A stretch of DNA of 46,633 nucleotides, from the NCBI GenBank assembly GCA_001766905.1, contig MEKI01000140.1, forward strand, positions 1,295 through 47,927. Direction: 5' to 3'. The stretch is from Acidobacteria bacterium RBG_13_68_16 (GTDB lineage: Bacteria > Acidobacteriota > Thermoanaerobaculia > Thermoanaerobaculales > Thermoanaerobaculaceae). The position numbers were made by a program, and so were the translations under genes. Position 1 is the first letter of the stretch. Every line of letters starts with the position of its first letter. The notes below the pieces were generated by a model, which was not told the origin of the DNA, did not search any database, and was given only the letters and a program-made list of their open reading frames with translations. Positions 32,690-39,913 of this stretch are shown piece by piece.

Positions 32690-33963
32690 TGGCGCAGAGC
32701 CCGCGAATCGTCGCAGCCCTCGACGTCGGCGATCACCGTGTGCTGGCGCTCATTGGAGAGCTGGATGCCCACGACCAGATCGTCATCCGCGGCGTGGGGC
32801 TGGCGCCAGCGATCGGCATGCGCTCCGGCCAGGTTGTGCAGCTCAGACCCGTGGTTGCCGCAATCAAGGCCGCGGCCGAGGAGGCCGAACTGATGGCAAA
32901 GCTCCCGGTAGAGAGGGTCTTTGCCTCGGTGGCTGGAATCTTCATCAGTGGTCGTCTCACCCGTGCGGTGATCTCAATGGGCGCCCGCGAACGCGAGGTG
33001 AGCTTCGCGGACCTAGAGACCCTGCACGATGCGGTGCGCCGCCAGCCGCTTCCGGTCGGTCACACCGTGCTCAACGTGGTCTCACCGACGTACGCGCTCG
33101 ACGACCAGGACGGGATCCTGGACCCGCAGGCGATGGTCGGTCGCCAGCTCGCCGTCGACTGCTACGTCCTGGCCTGCCAGGAGAGCCCGGTCCGGACGGT
33201 CGAGAAGGCTATCAACGAGGCTGGCCTCGAGGTCGACGAGTTCCTGTTCGCCCCGGTTGCAGCGGCGGATGCGACGCTCACCGCCGACGAGCGCAGGCTG
33301 GGCGCGGTCCTCATCGACATCGGCTTCGGGAACACGGGCTATGCCGCGTACTCCGGCGACAAGCTCCTTGCAGCCGGCTCCTTCCCGATAGGCAGCAACA
33401 AGATAAACGACGACCTCGTGCACCGCTTTCAGACCACGGCGACCGGGGCCGAGAGGGCGAAGCGTGAGGCCGGCACCATGCTGCTCGGCGACGTTGGGGA
33501 GGAGGAAACCATCTCTGTCCCCACCATCGAGGGACGCGGCAGCCACGTCATCTCGCGCAGGGAGCTGTGCAAGACCATCCGCCTCCGCATGCAGGAGACG
33601 TTCGAGCTCATCGCCGCCGAGGTGTGGCGGCAGATCCCCCAGGATGCGCCGTGCACGGGCGTCGTGCTCGTCGGAGGCGGCGCCCATCTGGAGGGGCTCG
33701 CGGCTCTCGCCGAGGAGGTCTTCGTGAAACGGGCGCGCCTGGGCGAACTCGAGGGTGTGGCCGACGCTACCCACCTGTTGGCGAGTTCGGAGCTGCCGGC
33801 GCGCTCCCCGGCCGTCGGGGTGGGGCTACTGGTCCACGCCCGCAATCTGCTCTTGCCGTCCGCGCTGCCGGTGGTCCGCGACAGGCGACGCAAGGAAGGT
33901 CTTCTGAGAAAGATTTCACGCAAAGTCTTTGCGAAAGGGGAGGTGGAACGTGATCACGTTTGA
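32689..33963 (+). CDS. ftsA: Cell division protein FtsA with altered nucleotide motifs
   Basis: 424 residues from ATG 32689. Actin-fold membrane tether for FtsZ. The 1C region (about 85-165), GGVVLVGGG-type adenosine motif (VVLVGGGAHLEG) and a C-terminal amphipathic helix (LLRKISRKVFAKG) are present. Two nucleotide-contact motifs are unusual. Phosphate-1 reads LDVGDHRVLALIGE, where E. coli has LEIGTAKVAALVGE (Thr to Asp). Phosphate-2 reads DIGFGNTGYAAY instead of DIGGGTMDIAVY, losing the GGT-x-D core. ATP binding may be weak or different. It is otherwise a standard-length FtsA in the standard place. Its last 14 nt overlap ftsZ. The longer frame from 32449 lies inside ftsQ. Confidence 0.93.
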   Translation: MAQSPRIVAALDVGDHRVLALIGELDAHDQIVIRGVGLAPAIGMRSGQVVQLRPVVAAIKAAAEEAELMAKLPVERVFASVAGIFISGRLTRAVISMGAREREVSFADLETLHDAVRRQPLPVGHTVLNVVSPTYALDDQDGILDPQAMVGRQLAVDCYVLACQESPVRTVEKAINEAGLEVDEFLFAPVAAADATLTADERRLGAVLIDIGFGNTGYAAYSGDKLLAAGSFPIGSNKINDDLVHRFQTTATGAERAKREAGTMLLGDVGEEETISVPTIEGRGSHVISRRELCKTIRLRMQETFELIAAEVWRQIPQDAPCTGVVLVGGGAHLEGLAALAEEVFVKRARLGELEGVADATHLLASSELPARSPAVGVGLLVHARNLLLPSALPVVRDRRRKEGLLRKISRKVFAKGEVERDHV

Positions 33964-35131
33964 CGACTCAAGGGGAAGGACGGCGCCAGCCATAACCATT
34001 GCCGACGATTCGGCGCCCGCCAGCATCAAGGTGCTCGGGGTCGGCGGGGGCGGTAGCAACGCCGTCAACCGGATGATCGCGGCCGGCATCAAGGGGGTCG
34101 AGTTCATCGCGGTGAACACCGACGGTCAGGCGCTGCGCGCCAGCAAGGCCGGCCTGCGCCTGCAGCTTCTCACACCCAATGCGCGCGGCAAGGCCCTGGG
34201 TGCCGGGTGCGACCCCGAGGCCGCCAACCGGGCCGCACTCGACAAGACCGATGAGCTCATCGAGTGCCTAGAGGGGGCCGACATGGTCTTCATCGCCGCT
34301 GGCATGGGGGGCGGCACGGGCACCGGAGCAGCGCCGGTAATAGGCAGCCTCGCACGCGATGCAGGGGCGCTGACGGTCGCCGTCGTCACCAAGCCGTTTA
34401 CCTTCGAGGGCTCCCGCAAGGCCCGCATCGCGGAGAAAGGGATCGACGAGCTTCGCAAGTGCGTGGACACGTTGATCACGGTTCCAAACTCGCGACTGCT
34501 CCAGATGGTGGGCCCACAGGTCTCGGTCGAGGAGGCGTTCCACCTCGCGGACGAGGCCCTGCGCCACGGCGTCCAGGGTATCTCCGACATCATCAACGAG
34601 ACCGGCATCATCAACCGCGACTTCGCGGATGTCGAAACCGTCATGCGCGGTGGAGGGATGGCGCTCATGGGGATCGGCCTCGGCAGTGGTGAACACCGCG
34701 CCATCGAGGCAGCCCAGCAGGCGTTTTCCTCCCCGCTTCTCGAGGAGAACTCGCTGGAGGGCGCGCAGCGGGTGCTCGTCAACTTCATCGGCGGCCCCGA
34801 TACCACCATCTCCGAGATCAACGACGCCGCAGAGTACATCGCCAAACGCTGCTCGCCCGACTGCCTATTCCTGTTCGGCTACGGCCAGCGCGCCGAGCTG
34901 CAGGACAGGATCCAGGTGACCGTGGTGGCCACCGGTTTCGGCGCGACCGCCGAGGAGCGCGCGGCCCGCCCGGTGGACCGGGTGGCGCCGAAGGAACAGC
35001 CCCACCGTGAGCGTCACCAGGAGGTCGCGAGCCCATACCTGCCGGCCAATCTGCCGAACGATTACGGCGTCAACGTGGGGAACTTCTCCGAATTCGACAC
35101 CCCCACGTACCTTCGCCGGCAGATGGACTAA
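33950..35131 (+). CDS. ftsZ: Cell division GTPase FtsZ
   Basis: 393 residues from GTG 33950, with AGGGGAGG (33936-33943) 6 nt upstream and a 14-nt overlap with ftsA. Tubulin-like GTPase forming the Z-ring. GVGGGGSNAVNRM (about 30-42), VNTDGQAL, the GTP-binding GGGTGTG (120-126) and the T7 region NRDFADVETVM are all intact. An unstructured linker (about 330-375) leads to the conserved C-terminal peptide FDTPTYLRRQMD, which binds FtsA. Last gene of the cluster, followed by a strong hairpin. Confidence 0.97.
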   Translation: MITFDDSRGRTAPAITIADDSAPASIKVLGVGGGGSNAVNRMIAAGIKGVEFIAVNTDGQALRASKAGLRLQLLTPNARGKALGAGCDPEAANRAALDKTDELIECLEGADMVFIAAGMGGGTGTGAAPVIGSLARDAGALTVAVVTKPFTFEGSRKARIAEKGIDELRKCVDTLITVPNSRLLQMVGPQVSVEEAFHLADEALRHGVQGISDIINETGIINRDFADVETVMRGGGMALMGIGLGSGEHRAIEAAQQAFSSPLLEENSLEGAQRVLVNFIGGPDTTISEINDAAEYIAKRCSPDCLFLFGYGQRAELQDRIQVTVVATGFGATAEERAARPVDRVAPKEQPHRERHQEVASPYLPANLPNDYGVNVGNFSEFDTPTYLRRQMD

Positions 35132-35152
35132 CCGGCTCCGGTTGGTTTGACC

Positions 35153-35189
35153 ACCCCGGGGCACCACCCACCTCCCAGTGCCCCGGGGT
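35153..35189 (+). terminator. Hairpin ending the dcw cluster
   Basis: ACCCCGGGGCAC and GTGCCCCGGGGT form a perfect 12-bp stem around a 13-nt loop (35165-35177), 21 nt after the ftsZ stop. The following TTCTCTCC is only weakly T-rich. A smaller AACCG/CGGTT hairpin at 35130-35143 precedes a short GGTTT. Confidence 0.65.
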
Positions 35190-35303
35190 CGGTTCTCTCC
35201 TCCCCAACGTCGCACCGGTCAGCTCCCCCACACGTTTGACGCTTAGGTTCCACCAATGCCCAGAGCGGTGAGATGCTCCGCCGCGACCTGGAACGCCTTG
35301 ATC

Positions 35304-35403
35304 CGCTCGGGATGACCGCAACTCGCGGGGCGACCGCCGGCCCTTGCATGCCTTGCAACGGGATCCCTCGCTACGCTCGGGATGATCACAACTCGCGGGG
35401 CGA
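35304..35403. repeat. Two copies of a 30-nt REP-like unit
   Basis: 35304-35333 and 35374-35403 share 28 of 30 bases; the unit begins CGCTCGGGATGA and ends ACTCGCGGGGCGA. The second copy is preceded by ATCCCTCGCTA, so ATCCC...GGGAT arms form a small palindrome, the layout of REP-type intergenic repeats. The rest of 35190-35303 holds no gene or clear signal. Confidence 0.55.
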
Positions 35404-35413
35404 GTTGTGATCA
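35383..35413. repeat. 14-bp perfect palindrome at the end of the zinc-ribbon gene
   Basis: TGATCACAACTCGC and GCGAGTTGTGATCA are complementary over all 14 bases around a GGG loop. The right arm includes the stop codon of the minus-strand gene (35411-35413), so it would fold right at the end of that mRNA. No T-run on either side. It overlaps the second REP-like unit. Confidence 0.6.
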
Positions 35414-35857
35414 CTTCTTCTTGAACAGGGCGTCGAAGGCCGCGCGCGGGCTGTTCGAGGAGGCGTTGCTGTCCGCTGGGGGCCGCTCGGAGGCGAACTC
35501 CTGCACCGTGTTGGGGGTGAAGAGCTCGCAGGTGTTGCGCCTGCTCTTGCTGGTGATGCGTTGCAGCACCGGCTTCCGGCACTCGTTGGGCTTCGAGGTG
35601 TCGAAGTGCACGCAGTTGGAGCAGGTGTGAAGGTCGTTGCCGCAGTTCGTGCAGGTCGCGTCGGAGGGCAGCGTGCCGGTGAGCTGCTGTTTGGTCCCGC
35701 ACATTCGGCAGCGGAACACGGTCGCGGTAGGCGCGCCGAGCCCTCGGCCCCGCGGACCCTCGGGGCGCTCGCGCGGCACCCCTTCGCCAGGGGGCCGTTT
35801 CTCCTCGCGGCGCTCCTCGTCCTGATAACCGCGATGCCTGTATTTGCGATCGGGCAC
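35411..35857 (-). CDS. Small protein with two Cys clusters (zinc ribbon)
   Basis: 148 residues from GTG 35857, or 150 from GTG 35863. The first 40 residues are very charged (YRHRGYQDEERREEKRPPGE) and likely disordered. A zinc ribbon follows: RCRMCG ... CTNCG, then a second set CSNCVHFDTSKPNEC ... NTCELF. Eight cysteines in CxxC pairs suggest two metal sites. No known family is recognised. The C-terminus ends basic (FDALFKKK). GTG 35857 is favoured because an extended -10 (TGC-TATAAG) ends 6 nt before it and there is no Shine-Dalgarno. Its place just beyond ftsZ may be accidental; RNA or ribosome binding is possible from the composition. Confidence 0.7.
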   Translation of the reverse strand: MPDRKYRHRGYQDEERREEKRPPGEGVPRERPEGPRGRGLGAPTATVFRCRMCGTKQQLTGTLPSDATCTNCGNDLHTCSNCVHFDTSKPNECRKPVLQRITSKSRRNTCELFTPNTVQEFASERPPADSNASSNSPRAAFDALFKKK

Positions 35858-35863
35858 AGTCAC

Positions 35864-35872
35864 CTTATAGCA
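35864..35872 (-). promoter_or_regulatory. Extended -10 promoter of the zinc-ribbon gene (leaderless)
   Basis: Minus-strand TGC-TATAAG (35872-35864), 5 of 6 to consensus with the extended TGn. GTG 35857 begins 6 nt after the hexamer. Confidence 0.5.
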
Positions 35873-35950
35873 CAGACCTCGAGGAGTCGGAACGTCTTCC
35901 GGTTGCTATTGTGCGCCCTTCTTTCCCCCGTTTCGTCGCGCGCGGTGCTC

Positions 35951-38299
35951 TCAGGGGGCACGGTCGCTCCCGCCCCGCGCGAGCGCCTCCGAATCCCAGG
36001 CGGAGGCCTTGAGGAGCGGAAGCAGGCTGCTGTGGTCGTCGGTCCACACGGGAATCTCCGGGCCCCGGTCTCTCTCGGGAGCGGCATCATCGGCGATCCC
36101 CGGCGTCGAGAGGAACCCGACGTCGCGGGTGAGGAGGATCCACAAGCTGCCCCAGGAGGTGCCATCGGCGGATCTCTTCTTCGCGACGCTCAACGCCGCG
36201 AGGTTGAAGTGGTGGGCGAGGCGCGAGATCACGGGCATCAGATCGAGCGTGCGGTTAGAGGCGTCGATGGCGAGAACCCCACCCGATCGAAGGTGTCGCA
36301 GGTACACCTCGAAAGCCTCGGTGGTCAGGAGGTGCACGGGGATCGCCCCGCTCGAGAAGGCATCAACGACCAGCACGTCGAACTGCTGGCTCTCCTCGCG
36401 CTCCAGTGAGACGCGCGCGTCCCCAAGGACGACCTCGACGTGAGCGGGCGTGTCGGCGAGGTATGTGAACACCCCTCCCGTCGCGAACCCGACGACATCC
36501 GGGTTTATCTCGTAGAAGCGCAGGAGGTCACCCTCGCGGCCGTAGGTCGCGATGGTGCCCACGCCCAGCCCGGCGATGCCGATCCGCAGGGCGCGTCCGT
36601 CGGGAGTCGGCGCCTCGCGCCGCGGATGGTGGAGTAGCGCCATGGCGATACCGCTCCCCTCCCCGTAGTATGAGGTCGCAAGGCGCCGCTTTGCCTCCGA
36701 GGCAAACTGGAACCCGTGCATGATGCGTCCGTTTCGCATCAGGTACGCGTGCCGGTTCGGGTTCCCAGCGAACTCCTGCTCGACCGTCAGCACCCCGAAG
36801 AAACCGCGCGAAACCTCGAGCGACCCTGCCAGGATCGCCCCCATGTGGGCTCGCAGCACCACCGAGAGGAGCATCAGCGCCACCGCCAGGCAACCCGTAG
36901 CGAAGAGCGGCCGCCCCTCCCAGAGACGGGACACCCGCGCACGCCGGCCCAACCAGAACGCGGCCAGCAGGACGCCCGCCCCGGCGACCACCTCCGGCCA
37001 CAGTCGGGCGAACACGGAGCCCTGAGCGATCGGAACGAGGAAGGCGGCCGTCCCCGTAACCGCCGACACGAGGGCCACGATGGCGGGCCACACCTTGCCT
37101 GCCCGCAACCAGGACGTACCGTCCTCCAGCAACGCGAGGAGGGCCGCCAACCCGCACGCCAGCAGCCCGACGTGGAGTTCCCAGAAACCGTTGAACACGA
37201 CCGGCGCGACCAGCGCGACGAACAAGCCGCCCAACACGCCGCCGGCCGCCAGCCGGAGGTAGTACGAGGTCAGGTGCCAGGGATCGGGCGCCAGGCGAGC
37301 GAGCTCGCCGTGACAGACCATGCAGCAGACGAAAAGCACGAACGACCAGGTTGCGATCTGACCCAGCACGGGAACGTCCGATCCGTGGTACAGCAAGAAG
37401 CAGGCAACAAAAACCGCGACAGCCAGGAGCGGGTGGAAGACCGCGCGGGAGTACCACCGCCGATCGTGGAAGCACACCACAAACGAGAGCAGGTAGAGCG
37501 ACATCGGCAGCACCCAGAGAAACGGAACGACCGCGACCTCCTGCGAGATCTGGCTGGTCACGGCGAGCAACATCACCGAGGCGCTGGCGGGTAGGCCCAG
37601 CCAGAGGAACCGCCGTGCGGTTCCCGGCCTCCCCTTCCCCGGTGTGCCCTCTCGTCCGGGAGCGGCCTCACCACCCGTCGAACGGGCGGTCGAGACTGCG
37701 CCCACCCTGATCGCGCAGGCGCCGCAGGCGAGGGCGAAGATGCCAAACCCGATCGCCCACACCCGGGCCTGCACCCGCAGGGGGAGCAGAGGTTCCACCA
37801 GGAACGGGTAGGAGAGCAGAGCCAGCAACGAGCCCACGTTGGAGATGGCGTACAGGCGGTAGGGGGAGCGCCCGGGCGAGGCGCGAGAGAACCACGCTTG
37901 GAGCAGCGGCGCGGTGGCCGAGAGCGCAAGAAACGGCAGACCCACGGCGGCGCCCAGCACGGCGAGGATCGCGGGCACCGGGTTCTCCTGCCCGCCCGGC
38001 TTCCAGCTTGCCCCAGGGAGCAGGGGGGAACCCCACGACACCAGATGCCATCCCAGCACCGCGAGACAGGCCACGAGCAGCGCGCCGTGCGCCACCGCCT
38101 GCCGACGGGGTGCGGAGCGGCTGATGAGCGCGTGGGACCAGCCATAACCGCCTAGCAGCACCACCTGAAAGAAGAGCAGACACGTGGTCCACACGGCCGG
38201 TGTCCCGCCGAACCACGGCAGAACGGCCTTGCCGATCACAAGCTCCACCTGGAACAGAAGAAGGGCCGCAAGCAGGGTGCTCAGCGCGAAGAGCGACAT
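35951..38299 (-). CDS. Membrane protein fused to a spermidine-synthase-like domain
   Basis: 782 residues from ATG 38299. Residues about 1-480 hold ten or more membrane helices (SLFALSTLLAALLLFQVELVIG, WTTCLLFFQVVLLGGYGW and others). The C-terminal part (about 510-740) is a Rossmann methyltransferase-like fold as in spermidine synthase: LRIGIAGLGVGTIATYGREG, FYEINPDVV, VVLGDARVSLE and FDVLVVDAFSSGAIPVHLLT. The polyamine-site Asp of true spermidine synthases is in a D-S-T/S-D context; here the loop is VDAFSSGAIP, so polyamine formation is doubtful. Such fused proteins are widespread and mostly uncharacterised. The longer frame to 38797 runs antisense into the SPFH gene and is rejected. Some upstream stretch with TTGACA suggests its own promoter. 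Confidence 0.8.
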   Translation of the reverse strand: MSLFALSTLLAALLLFQVELVIGKAVLPWFGGTPAVWTTCLLFFQVVLLGGYGWSHALISRSAPRRQAVAHGALLVACLAVLGWHLVSWGSPLLPGASWKPGGQENPVPAILAVLGAAVGLPFLALSATAPLLQAWFSRASPGRSPYRLYAISNVGSLLALLSYPFLVEPLLPLRVQARVWAIGFGIFALACGACAIRVGAVSTARSTGGEAAPGREGTPGKGRPGTARRFLWLGLPASASVMLLAVTSQISQEVAVVPFLWVLPMSLYLLSFVVCFHDRRWYSRAVFHPLLAVAVFVACFLLYHGSDVPVLGQIATWSFVLFVCCMVCHGELARLAPDPWHLTSYYLRLAAGGVLGGLFVALVAPVVFNGFWELHVGLLACGLAALLALLEDGTSWLRAGKVWPAIVALVSAVTGTAAFLVPIAQGSVFARLWPEVVAGAGVLLAAFWLGRRARVSRLWEGRPLFATGCLAVALMLLSVVLRAHMGAILAGSLEVSRGFFGVLTVEQEFAGNPNRHAYLMRNGRIMHGFQFASEAKRRLATSYYGEGSGIAMALLHHPRREAPTPDGRALRIGIAGLGVGTIATYGREGDLLRFYEINPDVVGFATGGVFTYLADTPAHVEVVLGDARVSLEREESQQFDVLVVDAFSSGAIPVHLLTTEAFEVYLRHLRSGGVLAIDASNRTLDLMPVISRLAHHFNLAALSVAKKRSADGTSWGSLWILLTRDVGFLSTPGIADDAAPERDRGPEIPVWTDDHSSLLPLLKASAWDSEALARGGSDRAP

Positions 38300-38311
38300 G
38301 ATCCGGCCCGC

Positions 38312-38340
38312 ATGCTCCGCGGCCGCGGGCACGCTGTCAA
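38312..38340 (-). promoter_or_regulatory. Candidate promoter of the spermidine-synthase-like gene
   Basis: Minus strand: perfect TTGACA (38340-38335), 17-nt spacer, GAGCAT (38317-38312). The -10 is poor (3 of 6). Predicted start is a few nt before ATG 38299. Confidence 0.35.
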
Positions 38341-38428
38341 GCGTCCTCACCACCCCCCTCGCTCCCACGCCATGCGGAGAACACACCCGAAATGCCCTAC
38401 ACTTGGCCGAGATCGTCGAGGAGGGACC

Positions 38429-39319
38429 ATGCTCTTTATCCTGAGCGTCCTGGTCGCAATCATCGCCTTGGTGGCCTTCGGCAAGCTCGCGAGCGCCGGC
38501 CGCGGGGACGGCTTCCCGGTCGTGGGGGCGAGCCGTGCCGGTGTCGGGATCGTTGCGCTGCTGGCGGCGCTCGTCGCCGTCTCTCAGGTGCTCACCGTGA
38601 TCCCGGCCGGTCACGTCGGGGTGGTCGACTTCTTCGGCACCGTCTCGCCCGTGACCCTCAAAGCGGGGATCAACTTCGTCAACCCCCTCGCCCGCGTCTT
38701 CAAGTTCTCCGTCAAGACGCAGGAGATCAAGGAGACGATGGACGTCCCCTCTAAGGAAGGGCTCACGGTGCAACTCGAGATCAGCGCGCTCTTCCACCTC
38801 GACCCGGACAAAGCGGCCGAGGTCTACAAGAGCATCGGGCCGAACTACATCGAGATTATCCTCGAGCCGCAGGTCCGCTCGGTCGTGCGTGGCGTCACGG
38901 CCGGCTACGAGGCGAAGGCGCTCTACACCTCCGAGCGCGAGATGCTGGCGGAGATCATTCAGAAGGACCTGCAGAAGCTCGTCGGGCCCCGCGGCATCAC
39001 AGTCGAGGCCTCGCCGCTGCGCCGCGTTGGCCTACCGGTCGGGCTGACCCAGGCCATCGAGGAAAAGCTGCGCGCCGAGCAGGAGAGCCAGCGCATGCAG
39101 TTCGTGCTCCTCAAGGAGAAGCAGGAAGCGGAGCGCAAGCGCATCGAGGCCCAGGGGATCGCAGATTTCCAGATGATCGTGACCAAGGGCATCTCCGAGC
39201 CATTGCTGCGCTGGAAGGGGATCGAGGCGACCGAGAAGCTCGCCGCCTCGCAGAACGCCAAGGTCGTGATCATCGGTGCCGGGAAGGACGGGCTGCCGCT
39301 GATCTTGGACACTAAGTAG
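38429..39319 (+). CDS. SPFH/Band 7 (prohibitin-like) membrane protein
   Basis: 296 residues from ATG 38429 with AGGAGG (38419-38424) 4 nt upstream. N-terminal hydrophobic segments (about 1-18 and 35-57) anchor it. The SPFH domain (about 60-230) begins VIPAGHVGVVDFFGTVSPVTL and continues TMDVPSKEGLTVQLEIS and EPQVRSVVRGVTAGYEAK. An alpha-helical, Glu/Lys-rich segment (about 210-255: IEEKLRAEQESQRMQ) promotes oligomerisation. The family makes large membrane rings that control proteases such as FtsH or form microdomains; no NfeD or ftsH gene is adjacent. A TACACT -10-like site is at 38398-38403. Divergent from the spermidine-synthase-like gene and convergent with the thioesterase. Confidence 0.88.
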   Translation: MLFILSVLVAIIALVAFGKLASAGRGDGFPVVGASRAGVGIVALLAALVAVSQVLTVIPAGHVGVVDFFGTVSPVTLKAGINFVNPLARVFKFSVKTQEIKETMDVPSKEGLTVQLEISALFHLDPDKAAEVYKSIGPNYIEIILEPQVRSVVRGVTAGYEAKALYTSEREMLAEIIQKDLQKLVGPRGITVEASPLRRVGLPVGLTQAIEEKLRAEQESQRMQFVLLKEKQEAERKRIEAQGIADFQMIVTKGISEPLLRWKGIEATEKLAASQNAKVVIIGAGKDGLPLILDTK

Positions 39320-39335
39320 CGGCCGTTGATCACCC

Positions 39336-39803
39336 TCACCACCGGTGGAAGGCGGGGTGTCCTTCCTTTACCGCCACGAACACCCCCCGGCAGGTCGCCG
39401 TGACCCGACCTCTCGCCTCCAGGGTGCCCTCGACAACCGCGCGGTCCTCGCTCGCCTCCACCACCCGTGCGCGCACCGTGACGGGACCCGCCGAGGGCGT
39501 GGGGCGTTTGAGGACCACGTGGTACTCGGCCGTCACCGTGCAGGGTGGGGTGTCGGCTCCGCCCGCGGTCATCAGGTGGTAGGCGGCGGTCCAGTTGCAG
39601 TGGCAATCGAAGAGGGTCCCGACGATTCCACCGTTGAGAACGCCGTCGAACGCCTGGTGGCGCGTGGAGGGCGCCCACTCGCACACCACCTCGTCGCCCC
39701 GCACAAAGCTCTTGATGCGAAGCCCGTCCGCGTTCGCCGGGCCGCAGCCGAAGCAGCGGGTAGTCGGCGCGTAGCGGTCCTGCAGGCTCGGCTCACCGTT
39801 CAC
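39336..39803 (-). CDS. Hotdog-fold thioesterase (PaaI-like)
   Basis: 155 residues from GTG 39803. The hotdog core has FDGVLNGGIVGTLFDCHCNWTA, where HQAFDGVLNGG and the following Asp match the PaaI-type thioesterase helix, then TVTAEYHVVLKRPTP and VVEGTLEARGRVTATCRGVFV. It probably hydrolyses an acyl-CoA. A CFGCG motif near the N-terminus (TTRCFGCGPAN) occurs in some family members and may be structural. No partner genes indicate the substrate. The start lies 6 nt after a TAGACT -10 and has no Shine-Dalgarno. Confidence 0.8.
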   Translation of the reverse strand: MNGEPSLQDRYAPTTRCFGCGPANADGLRIKSFVRGDEVVCEWAPSTRHQAFDGVLNGGIVGTLFDCHCNWTAAYHLMTAGGADTPPCTVTAEYHVVLKRPTPSAGPVTVRARVVEASEDRAVVEGTLEARGRVTATCRGVFVAVKEGHPAFHRW

Positions 39804-39809
39804 GGTATG

Positions 39810-39838
39810 AGTCTACGTCTCGCCACCGTGAGGGGCAA
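39810..39838 (-). promoter_or_regulatory. Leaderless promoter of the thioesterase gene
   Basis: Minus strand: TTGCCC (39838-39833), 17-nt spacer, TAGACT (39815-39810), then 6 nt to GTG 39803. The clearest of the leaderless-type promoters in the window because -35, spacer, -10 and start geometry all fit. Confidence 0.6.
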
Positions 39839-39913
39839 CCGATTCGGAGAACCGGATGCACCAGCGGTGTTGGCGTGACAGGTACGGCAGAAGGACACTT
39901 CTGTACCCTGTCT

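Noticed and set aside
38300-38797. Extension of the spermidine-synthase-like protein to 38797
   Set aside because: Asp/Glu/His/Arg-rich shadow of the SPFH gene, with no homology-like content; ATG 38299 starts a membrane helix.
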